A DNA stretch of 64,000 bases from Chlorops oryzae (taxonomy: Eukaryota > Arthropoda > Insecta > Diptera > Chloropidae). Every line of letters begins with the position of its first letter. Within the stretch, counting starts at the first letter, position 1. A model generated the notes under the pieces. The model searched no databases and had not been told where the DNA came from. It saw only the letters and a program-made list of their open reading frames with translations. The DNA lies in NCBI GenBank assembly GCA_020466095.1, contig CM035807.1, forward strand, positions 76,959,367-77,023,366, in the 5' to 3' direction. The position numbers and the translations under genes are program-made. Shown here in pieces: positions 1 through 12,390 of this stretch.

Positions 1-754
1 GGCTTTTTTTTTTTTTAATCCTTACGATGATTTTTCTTCAATTTTCCAATCATTAAGACTCACTCACACACAAACACGCTCAACATGAGTAGACTATTAA
101 ATAACTGCACGACCAAAGAAAAACTGGCGGAAGAGAAAATCTTTTCTGAATTTTTAATAAAGTTCATTCCACAATTAACAGCGAAAAAAATTTGCATTTC
201 AGGTCTCTCTCAACCATACGAAATACTTATTTAACTTTCAAACCCAAAAGCAATTAACTTTTACGACGAAAAATTAACCGACACCACACTGTTGGCTGTG
301 GAGAATATTCTTCGTTATTAACCGCCGCCGCCGCCGCCGAGCTGTGAAAATTTCGTTTCATTTCAGAAATCCGTTGAAGCTCATAAAATTTGAATTTAGT
401 ACTTGCCATTTTAGGCTGATTTCCCGGTATACAGCACACGGCGGGCACACGGTGTGAAACGTGAAAACACTTTTCATAATCTACCCACGAACCCAACTAA
501 TTTTAGTTGCCTTTTCCTAAGTTGCTGCGAGGAGCCTCCATTTCGGTCTCGGTTTCGGCCCATTATGCTTACGATTTCATGCGCAGCCATTTTGATATTT
601 TATTTTATTTTTTAATTTTTCCATTTTTTCCTGAAACTTTTCTGTGGTTCCGTGGGCTTATTTATTATAGTTGAACGATTTGCTGCCCTTCTAGTATTTT
701 TTTATTTTTTTTTTTTTCCTAAATATAGCTATTTATAAATTCACTCTTTTCCAG
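1..754 (+). other. Intron sequence upstream of the first visible Bruno exon
   Basis: No gene is seen. The stretch ends in a polypyrimidine tract and a cttttccag acceptor immediately before the exon at 755. A short (CCG)n run sits near 321-340. Small ORFs here carry no recognisable domain and sit in AT-rich low-complexity DNA. It is assigned to an intron because the exon at 755 begins in mid-codon, so an upstream exon must exist outside the window. Confidence 0.7.
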
Positions 755-837
755 GTTGCTGCTTTGTGACTTTTTATACACGTCGAGCTGCCTTAAAAGC
801 CCAGGATGCCCTACACAATGTGAAAACGTTAAATGGG
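755..837 (+). CDS. aret: Bruno/CELF RNA-binding protein, exon for C-terminal half of RRM1
   Basis: This internal exon encodes 27 residues after two bases that complete a glycine codon begun upstream. The peptide contains [20 protein letters not shown], i.e. the RNP1 strand (CCFVTF) and second helix of RRM1 as found in CELF/Bruno proteins. The product binds UGU/GU-rich elements in RNA and acts in translational repression and splicing. A cttttccag acceptor precedes it, a GTAAGT donor follows, and it ends in phase 0 after TLNG. It joins in frame to the exon at 7161, which begins MYHPIQMKPADSENRN. Assignment to the CELF family is secure. The choice of aret/bru1 over the paralogue bru2 rests on remembered similarity of the linker and is less certain. 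No frameshift is seen. Confidence 0.9.
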
Positions 838-2595
838 GTAAGTTTAAAATGAAGAATGGCGACATTTTGTAAATTTTTCCTCCTACTTTTTGTTGTTTTG
901 AGTCGATCCTAGCGCGATTTCGCATGACCACACATGAAAGTGTGCTTGTGTGCCGGTGCGTGTGCGTTTGTGCTGCGTTAAGCTAAAGTAATGTGAAGCA
1001 ATTAACGAGCGTACCTACTTGAGAAGCTAGAATTATGGCTGCAACGATTTCGTCGGAATATTTCTGCCGTAGTTCTTCGACTTGCTTGACAGGCAAAGCG
1101 TTAGTAAATCACAGCGCCGAGCGAAGGCACAGCACAGCAAGTTGTGACGAAGGGAAAATATCAAGTGCACAAATTTAGTTGACGATTTTGTATGTTTATT
1201 TTTCGCTTTTTCTTTATTACTTCCTCTTCCTTAAAAGCAGCAAAAAAAAAAAACTTTAAAAAAAAATTACAAAGAAAAATACAGAATTTTTTTCAACCTT
1301 CCGTGCACTAAGCGGCGCCCTTCTAGTGCAACATGCAGCGACGGTCGAGTTCATTTTCTGTGTTAATCGCCTCTGATAAATGAAGCCAAAACACTCGGCG
1401 ATTAATTTTCGGCTTAAGCCAATTTTAGCCAGAGCAAAGTTGCCACGTCCAAAAAAAAAAAAGAAACTAAAAAAAAAAAACCAAAAACGAAAAAACTGAC
1501 TAAAAATCTTCTGAAGCCATAACACTGCAATAATGGATGCAGCCATAAAATACTCCCAAGTGAACAGAGCAGAAAGCGAAGGGAACAGAAAGACCATCCG
1601 AAGAGCAAGAACAAAAAAAGTGACCCAAAAAAAAGGGATCCCCTTAAAGGCAGGCACATCAACTTGAGGACGGCGCACATCATCAAATCTGAATTCCGTT
1701 AATTCCTCAAATTTTATGAAAAATTCTAAAACACGCACAAAATTTGTATCAATTTTGCCTCTTTTGCTCCCCCGCATTCCTCCTCGCTTCCCCCACTACA
1801 ACACAGACGCGCATACATTGTGTCCACTCCCTTCGTTTCGTTTCGTTGTGTAACACTTCGCGGCCCGCATTTTCAGTTCGGATTTAATGTTTTTTGTCGC
1901 ATTTTTAGCGTATCCTAATTAAAATGAGCTTAATGTCCACGTTAAATGAATGGTTCGAGCTTTTATGGCCCTTAATGTGCATTCGCGTTCGCTGGGAGTT
2001 TTTCCGTCTTTCGTTTTTTCCTTTTTTTCGTTCTTCCCTTCATGGATTCGGCTTGTGATTTATTAGCTTTGCTGTCCAGTGTACACTGGAAATACGGTTA
2101 CAAGTCACGCGTTACAATTAATTGGAAGACCACGGGCGTGTCAAATGCGAGCGTAAATAATAAATGTCGCTTTGTGCGGCGTATAACCACGTATTCGCTA
2201 CCAATTTGGACGAGAAATTATTTCTGATTCTGCGTTTTTTAGCAGGTCATTTGGATAATCCGCAGTATTTTGAATAGATTTTTTAATTAACTCGTTCTTT
2301 TTATATACGTTCGTATGTATGTATGTGTGTATGTATGTAGGAGCATGTTTCAGTGAGAGTAGGAGAAGGAGGGTCAACAGAAAGACATATTTGCTCATCC
2401 GTGGGCCAAAATAAACAGAAAATCAAAAAAGGATTCTAATTCACAGCTAAGTCACTTCAAGTCACGGGAAGAAAAAATTGACCAGAAACACAAAAAGGAG
2501 CCTTCACCAATAATATTCATGAATTATTTAGCCTGTTACTGAATATTCCCCGCAATTTTTCTCAGCGAACTTCGACTATCCTTAAAAATATGTGG
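838..2595 (+). other. Intron, no gene seen
   Basis: This is the first part of the intron between the two RRM1 exons. It is AT-rich with homopolymer runs (poly-A near 1441-1500) and a GTAT-type microsatellite at about 2313-2339. The minus-strand ORFs at 1256-1777 are low-complexity Phe/Leu-rich translations of A-runs and are not credible genes. Confidence 0.6.
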
Positions 2596-3240
2596 AGCTT
2601 AAGGGGGTTGTCTCATTGGCGAGGCTGTTTTTGGACCTTTTTTAAAAAATTCGTGACAGAAAACGAAACGAGCGGTTCAAAATGTTCTCGGCCGTCAAAG
2701 TGGCTGCTCAAAAAAAAAGGTATTGCTGGCTGCCACAATTCCAGGTCTCCAAGTTGTACGAAATTAAAAAGAAAGACTGGGCTTTAACCAGTATAGATGT
2801 CACTATGGAATGAACCTACAAAATAATGTTGGGATTTTTGTTTGACAAAATGGCCGCCATTGAAAAATGACCCCATCGATTTCGGGTATATTTTTGTAGT
2901 TCATTGTAAAAAAAAATAGCAAAATTTTTTAAAATTTTGATTGAGGTTCACGCCATAATGGTGACAATTTATGCACTTCGTTTCATTAAAATTGGTCCAG
3001 TTGAACTGGAGAAATCGTGGCAGCCAGTTCAAAAAAGTGGTTTTGACATAATTGCGTTTAAAGCAACGCAAAAATTACTCGTTTTAGCGCAGACCTTGCT
3101 CGACAAAAAAGGCTTTATCTTTTAAACTATTTCGGAATTCAAATAAGCCTTTTAGCACGATATTCTCAAAAATCCAAGCTATAAAAAAATGGCGAGAAAA
3201 AATGACAAATTTTTGTCCAATAAGACATCCCCCTTAAGCT
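2596..3240. mobile_element. Inverted-repeat element (MITE-like), AGCTTAAGGGGG ends
   Basis: The left end reads AGCTTAAGGGGGTTGTCTCA. The right end is its imperfect reverse complement (tgacatccc..cttaagct type), with similarity continuing inward for about 25 bp with a few mismatches. The element is about 645 bp with no transposase ORF. I could not define a convincing target-site duplication, so the superfamily is unassigned. Confidence 0.6.
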
Positions 3241-6200
3241 ACGATTCCATATTGTTACAGATATACATATATCTTTATTTTTACAAGGTAGCTTTGTGCC
3301 TATTTGAACTAGGTATACCAAGCCCGGGATCCCGGACAATTCGTAGTCGCGAAAATTCCGGGATTGCACTTCGTGGATGCCGGGACTTATTTGAATTTTT
3401 TTGAAAATATTGTACCATTTCTATTGACTCGAACTGTAAAGGTTCTAAGAAAAATATTTCAATTTTGAACAATATTTTGCATACTTAGACTTTAACTTTA
3501 AAAAAAAAACATTAGTGGTATGCAATATACCATGTTGTGTGGAAATATGTAAAGCCCAAGGCTGCACGTCAACCATTGCCATATAAAATTATTGAAATTA
3601 ACCACCTAAATATTTATAATTAAAGCTATAATGCTTTAAAATTAGCTAATAGCGCGCCTACTTTACACACCTTGCTAACAGGGTCGTTCATGCAAAAGTG
3701 GAAAGTTTGCCAGTGCAAAATTTGCACATTCGAAATTCCACAGCTGTTTGAACACCACTATCATCTGTTTTCCATGGATGCCACGATCACGTCATAATTA
3801 ATTAATTTAAAAAATAATGCTAAAGTTCTCTAGTATTGCATTATATTCCTCCAATGTTTAAATTAAAGTGCTTCAAATTTAATTTTTGCAAAAAAATCAA
3901 ATTTTAGAATGCTAATCGAAACGCAATAGAAACGTCTTGATCTTTTAAAAGCAAATGTAATGTTGTATGAAATGCCCTAATCTATACAAATTTTTAAAAA
4001 TGGACATTTAGTTTATAATAATATGAAATTTTATAGAAAGTTTTGATGTGCCACAGCTATTAAAAAGAATTCTTGACCAGTAGGGTCAGCCAAACGATAA
4101 ACCTGCTACGTCGTTACAAAATGTCGTTGCCTTCAAAATATCCAGCGTGGAGCTCAATGTATTTTATAAGCGATATGATGCTAGCAACGATGTCAATATA
4201 AATCGAATCTTTGAAAATCCATTACATGAGAATCGAGCTTTTGAAATTCGCCGCTTGATGCAATATTAATAGAACAATAAGAAATCAATAAGAAACCGCC
4301 TATGATAGGCCTTATGTTAAAAAATTTTTAATTAATACCTTTTTTGGCATTTTTTAGTTTTTGTTTTAAGCAATTATCAAATAAAAGTACAAAAAAGCGT
4401 TTTGTGAGTTAGTAACAAGTGTTTTATAACAAGGGCCTTATATGATACACTTACCTTATAATAAATTTTTGTCAAAGTCAGAATTTTTTACTTGTGCATT
4501 GGAACACAGACTTTTTGAACGTTCCTTCGCCACTGATTATTTTATTCCTGAGAAATGCCATTTTCAAAAGTTTGCCTTTTGAATTTTAATGTTGACTCTA
4601 GTCCTTCAGCTCGAAGACGTTCCTATCCGATTCTCGACTGCATTATTCGAACTGCTTGTTCAATGTTGATTTAATGTCACATTGGCAATTCACACTTTAA
4701 CGCCACGATAATAAATTCAGCATGCAAAGCACAACAAAATTGAAAAAAGCACAGAGGCAAGCCCAATGCCAGCGGTAAATGCAGTCAACATTTCAATAAA
4801 AAAAAAAAATCCAAAAAACCCCAAACCGAAACCAAAACCAAAATAATAAAGTCAAGCATCAGCTTTTGCCAGTGTCGATTTTTCCAGTTGTACTGCCGAT
4901 GGAAAAGCGGAAAGTGGAGGAAAAGAGGAGTAATAAAAATAAAACACTAAACAGAAGACAACAAAAACGGTGTACATGACAGCAGAATGCTTATGACATC
5001 ACGTCACACGAGGTGGAGTGACATAAAATTTGCATAGCCAACTGCACAAGTGCGCACCGTTCGAGAGTCGCGGCGGCAAGCGGCATGCAGCAGCAGCAGC
5101 AGCAACAGCAGCAACAGCAGCACCCGACGAAAGAGGGAATGTGTTGCATTTATTCATTCGTGCATGCACATTCGTATGAAGCAGGAAGCCTTCGTAGTTG
5201 TAGTTGTTATAGTTGTTGCTGTGTAGATTCTAGTTCCGTTTCACACTCGCACAAAAGCGTGAAGCACGTGAGAAGTCAAAATGCTGAAGAGCGAACACAG
5301 TGCAGTGTGCAACACGCCGCGCGATGCAGCAGTGCATCATCAATGAAGTAAACTGTGCTGCCGCTGCTTTTCGTCTTGTTCTATTCCTGTTGCTGGTGCT
5401 GCTACCATCGCCGCCGGCGCATGCCCTCTGCTCCGCTTTCCCCAGCAAAAGTCAATACATTCAGCGAGCGTGATGCCAGTCAGGATAATATGGCAGCTTG
5501 GCATGAAGAACGAACGCAAACGCTTTAAGTCTGTAAGCATTTCATACACGTATATGTGTCCGTGTGCTCCGTGCATGTGTGTTTGTATTTGACTTATGCG
5601 CTTTGCATTTGACGAGCAAGTCGCAAAGCCGACTTGACAGCAAGCATTTTACATACATTTTGAGAGACCGTGGCAAACGGTTGCCATATCCACAGAACGG
5701 GCTTATTTTTCGACTTATTCAGCGAAACAGGAAAATACGTTCAACACACACACACACGCACGATCACGCATATGCATATACATCGAAGTGTAGGAAATAT
5801 GCACCGATAGAAACAAAACACCAAAAAAGACATCCCGATGAAGTTGCTCCTCGTTTGAAATGTGACAGTGGAACACATTCATGCTCTAAAATGCTTTCCG
5901 AGCATGTTAAGCATTTTACCGCAAAACTCTCGTCGCTTCTCAAAATGCATGGTGCACTTCGTTTTTCGATTGCAGGGGGGCGGGTGACTTCGGGAAGCAG
6001 AGGAGATTGTTCTTGAATCGCTTAAGGCAATTGGGGAAGAGCGTGTTTAATTCAAATTGTATAATTTTGCTCTTTTTCAATTTGTGCATAACCCACACTT
6101 GTGGGCAGATAAATTCGTTGGCACGTTCCATCAGCAGGAAGGATGATGGCCTTCCCCACGACGGCGGTGGCGGCTTGCTATTAAATTGTCCGCAAGATTT

Positions 6201-7160
6201 TCAGTTCATAAGCCGTTTAAATGAGGAATATATGCGAAATCAATTAGTTTCATTAATAACACTTGTCTGCAACGATCCTAGAGTGATTCTATTAGATTTT
6301 TTTCTGTTGAAAAATTGAAAATTATCACAAAAAAACTCCATCACGTCAGAGTTTCGAGAAATTCGCGTTTGAGATTTTTCATAGCATTGCTTCATTTGAC
6401 TTCATTCTTCTCAAATATGGCTGAACGTTCAAAGTCGAAAAATTGAAAAATACATGTAAAGTTTTCATTTGTTTTGGACTTTGAATGGACGTAACTCGGC
6501 CATAACCAGTCTCCTTTTCAATTCTGATATTTTAAATTGTTCGCCAATCAATTCTGTGTACTTGTGTCAAATTTCAGAGCTGCAGCACATTAATAAATGT
6601 TAGTAATTGTATTCCATCTGCAGGCCTTTGATCATCGCTAAGTACAATTTCAATCACTGATAAGATTGACATGGGCTTGGGGGAAAAAAATCAATACAGT
6701 CAGCAGGTTTTTAGCATTTTAGTCGACTTATTCTTGGCAAGTCAACCGATGATATTGAAAATATGCCTTTAAAAAGCTTCTTCGAAAGTATCTTTGAGCG
6801 TCTGTTTTAAACAATAGGTAACACTTTCCAAAAATACCCTATAAGCGTAGCCAGATAAGGATTCTTGGTTCAATAATGTCAGCGACAGACCAAGTCACAG
6901 ATCGATTCAAAAGAACAAAAACTTCCTCTGTAATGGCCTTCATATACCCCATACATACCTACATAAAAGGTAATATCGCTCTTTGTTCCGGGCTGCTTAA
7001 GGCTAAGGGTGCCCATCACTCGTATAGATAGTATATAAAAAACACTTTCCTCTTTCACTTAATTTCCTCTTTTGGTCAAAATCAAATTATCATAAAAATT
7101 TTAGTAAAAAAAATATCTTTTGAAAAATAATTGTTTTAACAGTGAACTTTTATCTTCCAG
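3241..7160 (+). other. Intron, no gene seen
   Basis: This is the remainder of the intron before the 7161 exon. It holds a CAG/CAA trinucleotide repeat at 5088-5122, a (CA)n run near 5745-5758 and AT-rich unique-looking sequence. It ends at the acceptor tatcttccag. ORFs at 5085-5351 and 5564-6016 are repeat- or chance-derived and show no domain. Confidence 0.55.
5088..5122 (+). repeat. CAG/CAA microsatellite
   Basis: A run of CAG with interspersed CAA triplets. It would encode polyglutamine if translated, but nothing around it supports a coding exon, so it is treated as an intronic microsatellite. Confidence 0.8.
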
Positions 7161-7209
7161 ATGTATCACCCAATTCAGATGAAACCCGCTGATAGTGAAA
7201 ACCGTAATG
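7161..7209 (+). CDS. aret: Bruno/CELF RNA-binding protein, exon for end of RRM1 and RRM1-RRM2 hinge
   Basis: This 49-bp exon encodes MYHPIQMKPADSENRN plus the first base of the next codon. The peptide is the last beta strand of RRM1 and the conserved ADSE hinge that joins RRM1 to RRM2 in CELF proteins. It is bounded by a tatcttccag acceptor and a GTAAGT donor. Phase 0 at its start matches the exon ending at 837. Phase 1 at its end matches the exon starting at 50862, where G+AA makes the glutamate of NERKLFVGML. The following intron is about 43.6 kb. The exon is too short to be found by ORF length alone; it is recognised by the family motif and by splice-phase agreement on both sides. Confidence 0.9.
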
Positions 7210-7279
7210 GTAAGTTTTTCATTATTAATTCAATCTATTAAAACCCAGTACTATGAGAGCTGTAGTTCAAGTGAAATAA

Positions 7280-7925
7280 AACAAGTAAAGAAGTTTACAT
7301 CGGCTAAGCCGATTGCACACATACCTTTTCCTCAGCCTGAAATATGTTAAAACATTACCTTAACAAAAATTCCTGCCGTTTTCGTTGTTCTAGCTTGGAT
7401 ATCTATTTATACCTTATCTGTACTTCGATTTAGCTTCTAAGACTCGAGATTATTATTAAGCACAAAATTTTCGCGGATGGTGAGCATGGTCAAGTTTTAA
7501 CCGTTAGAGGACATTTTGTCTAGCAGCGAAATACTCAATTCAAAATAGTGAAAATCAAACTTTTGCGAATTTCGCGGATGGTGGTCTTGATCAAATTTTA
7601 ATCTTATGTGATAACTTTATTTGGTGGCAAAATACACAATCAGAAGAAGCAAAAAAAAAAAATCATTTTTGTATTCAGATATGAGAATAAGAGTGTTTTT
7701 TTCTAATGTGTAGGATGATGACCATAAATATAGCGATGTCGCAATTTTTTTCAGCGAAAGCTTAAGTCTACAGACAGACAGACAGACAGACAGACATGGC
7801 TAAATCGACTCCTCTTGTCACCCTGATCAAGAATATATATATATGTCTATATCTATCGCGACTCCTTTGGCATGTTACATACTCCGAGCCAAACTTAATA
7901 TACCCTTTCCTTCGGAAAAGGTATA
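7280..7925. repeat. Dispersed fly repeat ending in a palindrome, with (CAGA)n
   Basis: The right end is a palindrome-like hairpin, tataccc..ttcgg..ggtata. It is preceded by about 110 bp (7795-7925) that is nearly identical to 12260-12390. A (CAGA)n microsatellite at about 7770-7796 sits at the same relative place as in the 11.6-12.4 kb copy. The left boundary near 7280 (caagtaaagaagtttacatc) is approximate. No protein-coding capacity is seen. Similar elements are common in introns of higher flies; the superfamily is not assigned. Confidence 0.6.
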
Positions 7926-9686
7926 AAAACGGGGAACTCCGTCTCAATAAAAATAAGATGATTTCTAGTAAAAATAAGAGGGAATTTCTTTTCAATAAAA
8001 TTAAGATGACACCCCATAAAAACTAGAAGTTTTGCAACTGAATAATTTTACGATGATAATTGGTTAGAAACAAGCAGTTTTGCCTCTCATTTGCACTTTT
8101 TATGACATAAAAAAGAGAAGAAGAAGAGAGAATAAGAAGTTTCCCCCTTATTTTTACTAGATTTCCTTTTCAATAAAATTAAGATGATTTGTAAGCTAAA
8201 ATTAAGATGACTTTCTACTAAATATTTCTTCACTCTTTTCCCCTGTCACTCTCCTTGGTCGACATGCAATTTAAGATGGAAATCCTCTTAAATTTAGGGG
8301 ACATTTTTCGCTCTGTGCGTTTTTCTGCAATTTTGCGAATTGTCCTCATTTTTTATAAAAATTTTCATTGATACTCCTTTTTTTCCGCTTTTTTCCTAAA
8401 TTGTCCTCGTTTTTTACGAGAATACTCTTTGAAAAGTCCTCGTTGTTTCAGCATTTTCTCCAAATCTCCTCGAGGACAATTAATTTTTTCTTAAAAAACG
8501 CAGAATTTTTCGAGGACATTTGGCTTAGGTTGGAGCATTTGCCCCTACCTGCCCCCCTGGCTACGCCCATGCAACTGAAAAGGGTATTTTTCTAATCTAA
8601 ATGGCTTCGTATGGCAAATTCATTATGATATATCACTGTTAGTTTTCGAGATATAGGCCTGTAAAAATTGTTGAATTGAAAAATAAGCTTTTTTTCCATG
8701 CAATGTTTCGAATAAAAAAATTTTTTTTCAAAAAATAAATAGTAACGGTTTCTAAAGAAAATTTATTGAGCTATTCAAAAATGCAAAATATTCAAAAAAA
8801 ACAATTTTTTTTCAGTGTAGCACTGGTGGTGAAATGGTTAAAGCACAATTACAACAACTTGGACCTTTTTGATTTTTTTTTATTTTTTTCGAATTTTAGC
8901 TGCAAGTGTTAAGAACACATCATGTAAATTTGAAAATGGGATCTCTATTAGTTTAGGAGGTACAAAGCATTGAACATGCGTACCCAACAATCGTGTAACT
9001 TGAGATCAACGCAACAACCTCACTCCTTGCAACTTGGAGCACATTTTATTGGTCAGATCAAACGGAGAGTTTCATTATGAAGAGTAACAGCATCCCCTAT
9101 CGCAGTCATATTTCTTTCTTTTTATATGTTTTTTATCAACATATACAACAATAACAACAAATAAAAACAAATGAACAAAAATTCTTTCACGTTTCCTTGA
9201 CAATCGAAATTAGTGAGCAAAATTATTAACAAACGTTTCCGAAAAGTTCGCGGACTAAATAGTTCGTTTCGAGTTCCTGTGATTTGTTCTGAAGCTCAGT
9301 ACATTTCGTTTTCATTTTTCTTTGCGCTCACAAACACAAACGGAACGATATAAAAAAACTATTTCGTTCTTTTTGTTTTGGTTTCGTTTAAGTTTTACTC
9401 ACATCAATGAGCAAAGAGAAACAAAACGAAACGTTCTGTTTTGTTTGTTTTCGAACCCTGCTTGAGAGTTCAAGGAGAACAACAGGTAACTCAAAGTTAT
9501 TTAAAACTTAAAACTTAATAATTGCAAGTGAAAACATTTATAAATTCAACCTCTCTCAGCTACATATAAGAACAAAGAGTTCTTCCAAATTGAGTCGAAC
9601 TCAAACTCTCGCTATGATCGCAAACAGGTTCGAACTTCGAAGCATTGCATAGAGTCTTGCCTGAGTTGAGCCAAGCTCAAGCCTTC
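7926..9686 (+). other. Intron, no gene seen; local short repeats
   Basis: Just after the dispersed repeat, 7930-8220 contains several imperfect reiterations of a motif like ataaaattaagatga, including an inverted pair ctagtaaaaataag (about 7965) and cttatttttactag (about 8147). The rest is AT-rich without a recognisable coding region. Sequence at 9230-9460 is rich in gaacgaaac/gtttcgttc words in both orientations, possibly a degraded inverted repeat. Confidence 0.45.
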
Positions 9687-9889
9687 AGTCTCTTTTTGTG
9701 CGCGCGGCTGTTCGGTCGGGTTTTGGAAGTGTCGGGTCGCGGAGTTTAAAGTGTGAGTGTGATGCGCAAGTGAGTCCGTTCGTTTGAGAAAGTGTGCTGT
9801 TCGCTCTTTAAACTTTGTACTATTGATGCATTAGAAAGAAGTCGCTTGTTTTCCGTTGCGAGAGACATCCTTAGCAACATGCTCATTAG
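9687..9889 (+). promoter_or_regulatory. Candidate internal core promoter (Inr + DPE) and short first exon
   Basis: The hexamer TCAGTC (9685-9690) is a perfect match to the arthropod initiator TCAKTY, giving A+1 at 9687. GGTCG at 9714-9718 lies exactly at +28 to +32 and matches the downstream promoter element RGWYV. No TATA box is evident, as expected for a DPE promoter. The transcribed stretch ends at a strong donor (attag/GTGAGT, exon end 9889). It contains an ATG at 9879 opening ATG CTC ATT AG, phase 2 at the donor. The promoter lies in the intron between RRM1 and RRM2. A transcript from here could be an N-terminally truncated Bruno isoform, a nested gene or a non-coding RNA. Direct splicing of this ATG to the 50862 exon would be out of frame, so an additional exon or a later start would be needed. 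Confidence 0.45.
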
Positions 9890-10643
9890 GTGAGTGTTTT
9901 ATTTATTACTTACTTTTCCTTCACTCAAATGATTGCAATTGAATGTATTTTGATCCACGTTTATTTGTATTGCTCTTGTTCTATAAAGGTATGTTAACAT
10001 TAAAGTATACTAACTGCAAATCTCACAAAGCATGTCTGGAAAGCTGGGGCCTTACTATGTATTGCGATGCGATACGCAATTCGATGCGATTGCTTATTTC
10101 GAGATGCAATTGGAACGGTTTTCTATAGTTTTTGATTCGTAAAAATGAGGTAAAGAGGTTCGGAAAAGCATTTCCAACATACCAATTAAACTGAAAAAGG
10201 AAATAAGTGCAAGCGATCGTTCCAATTGCGAATCGAAATAAGCTATAGCACATTTTACATGGGTCCACAACTTGCACACCATGAATTCAATCCTTTTGAA
10301 TTTTCATAAGGCTCTCCAGAAGCTGAACAAAACCATTCCTTTAAGACTTTCTTTTTTACTTTTTATTTCTCTTGTCTTGAATATCTTTATCTTATCTTTT
10401 CCCTTTAAATACGTCCCGCATAATTCCATAATATTTATAAATAAATAAAGGGCAAATTTTAACAAGTTCCAGCTTTCCCCGTAAAAGTTTTCCACCCTTT
10501 GCGAGGTTTTTTGAAACTACTTCTTAAAAAAAAGTTACTTACTTAGTGGCAAATTACGGATAATATTATTAAAATAGACAAACGCTTGGATTATTTGTAT
10601 AAATCAACAACTGCTAAACAATTTGAAATCCACGATAAACAAT
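9890..10643 (+). other. Intron, no gene seen
   Basis: This is AT-rich sequence downstream of the candidate donor at 9890. No domain-bearing ORF is seen. A short inverted pair is visible: ttgcgatgcgatacgcaatt and related words near 10060-10110, then gttccaattgcgaatcgaaa near 10220. It may be a degraded mobile element. Confidence 0.4.
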
Positions 10644-11327
10644 CGGCCCTATTACGATAGTCTACAGTTGATAGATAGTATCGCTTGAAAATTTGTGAAC
10701 GACAGACATTTTTGAGAGGTGGAGGTTTCAATTTAATAAAATATAAGTGTCATATACATCTTAAAACATACATACTTGTATATAAACTTTATAATATAAA
10801 GTTTTGCTTAATAGAGAAATAGGGAAAAAATATTAGCAATAAGAACCAATTAAATAAATTGGTAGAGCTGATGAAAAAAACCCCAAAATCGAAGCATTTT
10901 TGAAATAAAACAGAATGAATTCTGGCTTGCTATATTCTCCATCTTCTGTGTTTTTTCCTTTTTCCTATTATTATCGACCGCACCTTCGAACAGTTAAAAG
11001 AAAACTTGAAGACAAATTTGTAATATATGTAAATAATTTACGTATTCGCATCCATTTCCAATAGATTGGAATGGTTTCGAATGCGCCTCCTGTCCCTCCT
11101 CATTTGGAGTAAAACTTTCCTATTTTCGGTATCCTCGGATTACAAGACATAGAGCACTGAGCTTACCAAAAGCATTTTGGCGTCAGTCTTTTGAACACAT
11201 GTGAAAGAAATGGGAACAGCTGATTGTGTTCTCCTGTCTATTGTTTTTCATAATACCAAACCGATAAACAAACGACTCTGTAGAAATTTGTCTACTCTAT
11301 TGGCAGTAGATGATCATAATAGGCCCG
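10644..11327. mobile_element. Probable inverted-repeat element (short TIRs)
   Basis: The left end CGGCCCTATTACGATAGTCT is matched by the reverse complement of the right end (ctcgggcctattatgatcat), with several mismatches. The span is about 680 bp with no ORF of note. No clear target duplication could be fixed. It is called from imperfect inverted ends only. Confidence 0.4.
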
Positions 11328-11568
11328 AGTTTTGAAAAAAAAACCTTGCTTTATAGGAGTCCATGCACAACACCGCTTCCTTTGCAGTCCGGTGGGGTAA
11401 TGATCGCGATTATATGATAGAATGGGTATTACGAAGTAAGTTAGTCTACAAATCAAACGAATATTCTTCTATTATGTTGATAAAAAATGTTTGTTACTTC
11501 TTACCCCTGTTACAACTGGCACACCGCTCCCCTAAAGAAGAAATATTTTAAAGGCTAAGGGACTTTTT

Positions 11569-12224
11569 TATACCCAGCGTAAGCAGGGTATATTAGTTTT
11601 GTGCGAATCTTGTAACAGCCAGAACTAAGCTCCGTAGATATTGACATATATATTATATATATTCTTGATCAGGATCAAAAACTGAATCGATTTAAACATG
11701 TCCGTACGTCTGTGGTCGGATCTCCTCCGAAACGGCTGGACCAACCAAGTAGAAATTTGATCCTAAGTAAAAATGGGAGACATCCGCCCACTTCCACGCC
11801 CACAAATGAATTTAATGTGTTTTCAGTAAAATGCTTGTAACTTGCGAACCACTCAACACATTTCATTGATATTTGGTGTACTGGTAAACTACAAAAAGGG
11901 ACATATCCTGAAAAAAATGGACGGCCTCCTTCTCCAACCACGCCCACAAATAAGGGTTTATCGTAACTTGTGAGGTAAAAGGCGTAGAAGCTTAACATTC
12001 CCAACATAGGTTGACCAAGGCGAATGAAAGGTGTAGGAAAAAAATCGTGATTTTTGAAACTTCTGAGCCACTTCCCACGACCCAAGAAGGGACTACGAAA
12101 ACAATTTTTATGCAGTTTTTCGGACATTTACCTGGTTCATGTCCATGCCGAATTTCAATATGATATCTTTCATGGCTTAGGAGTAAATTACGAAAAACTA
12201 AAGTGTGACCGACAGACAGACAGA

Positions 12225-12261
<37 letters not shown>

Positions 12262-12390
12262 TGGCTAGATCGATTCCTCTTGTCACCCTGATCAAGAATA
12301 TATATATATGTCTATATCTATCGCGACTCCTTTGGCATGTTACATACTCCGAGCCAAACTTAATATACCCTTTCCTTCGGAAAAGGTATA
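11569..12390. mobile_element. Dispersed fly repeat with palindromes at both ends (complete copy)
   Basis: The left end is the hairpin TATACCCagcgtaagcaGGGTATA. The right end is TATACCCtttcctt..aaaaGGTATA. Between them lie a (CAGA)n microsatellite at about 12209-12261 and clustered cgcccac words. The last 130 bp nearly match 7795-7925; the first about 140 bp match 63171-63310. At 822 bp without coding capacity it is a non-autonomous element. Terminal hairpins and the absence of obvious TIRs would suit a Helitron-like or foldback origin, but I cannot assign it. Confidence 0.6.

Noticed and set aside
1256..1777. 173-codon minus-strand ORF rich in Phe
   Set aside because: Translation of A/T homopolymers with no domain.
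5085..5351. polyQ ORF
   Set aside because: Intronic CAG microsatellite; no splice sites or conserved flanks support an exon.
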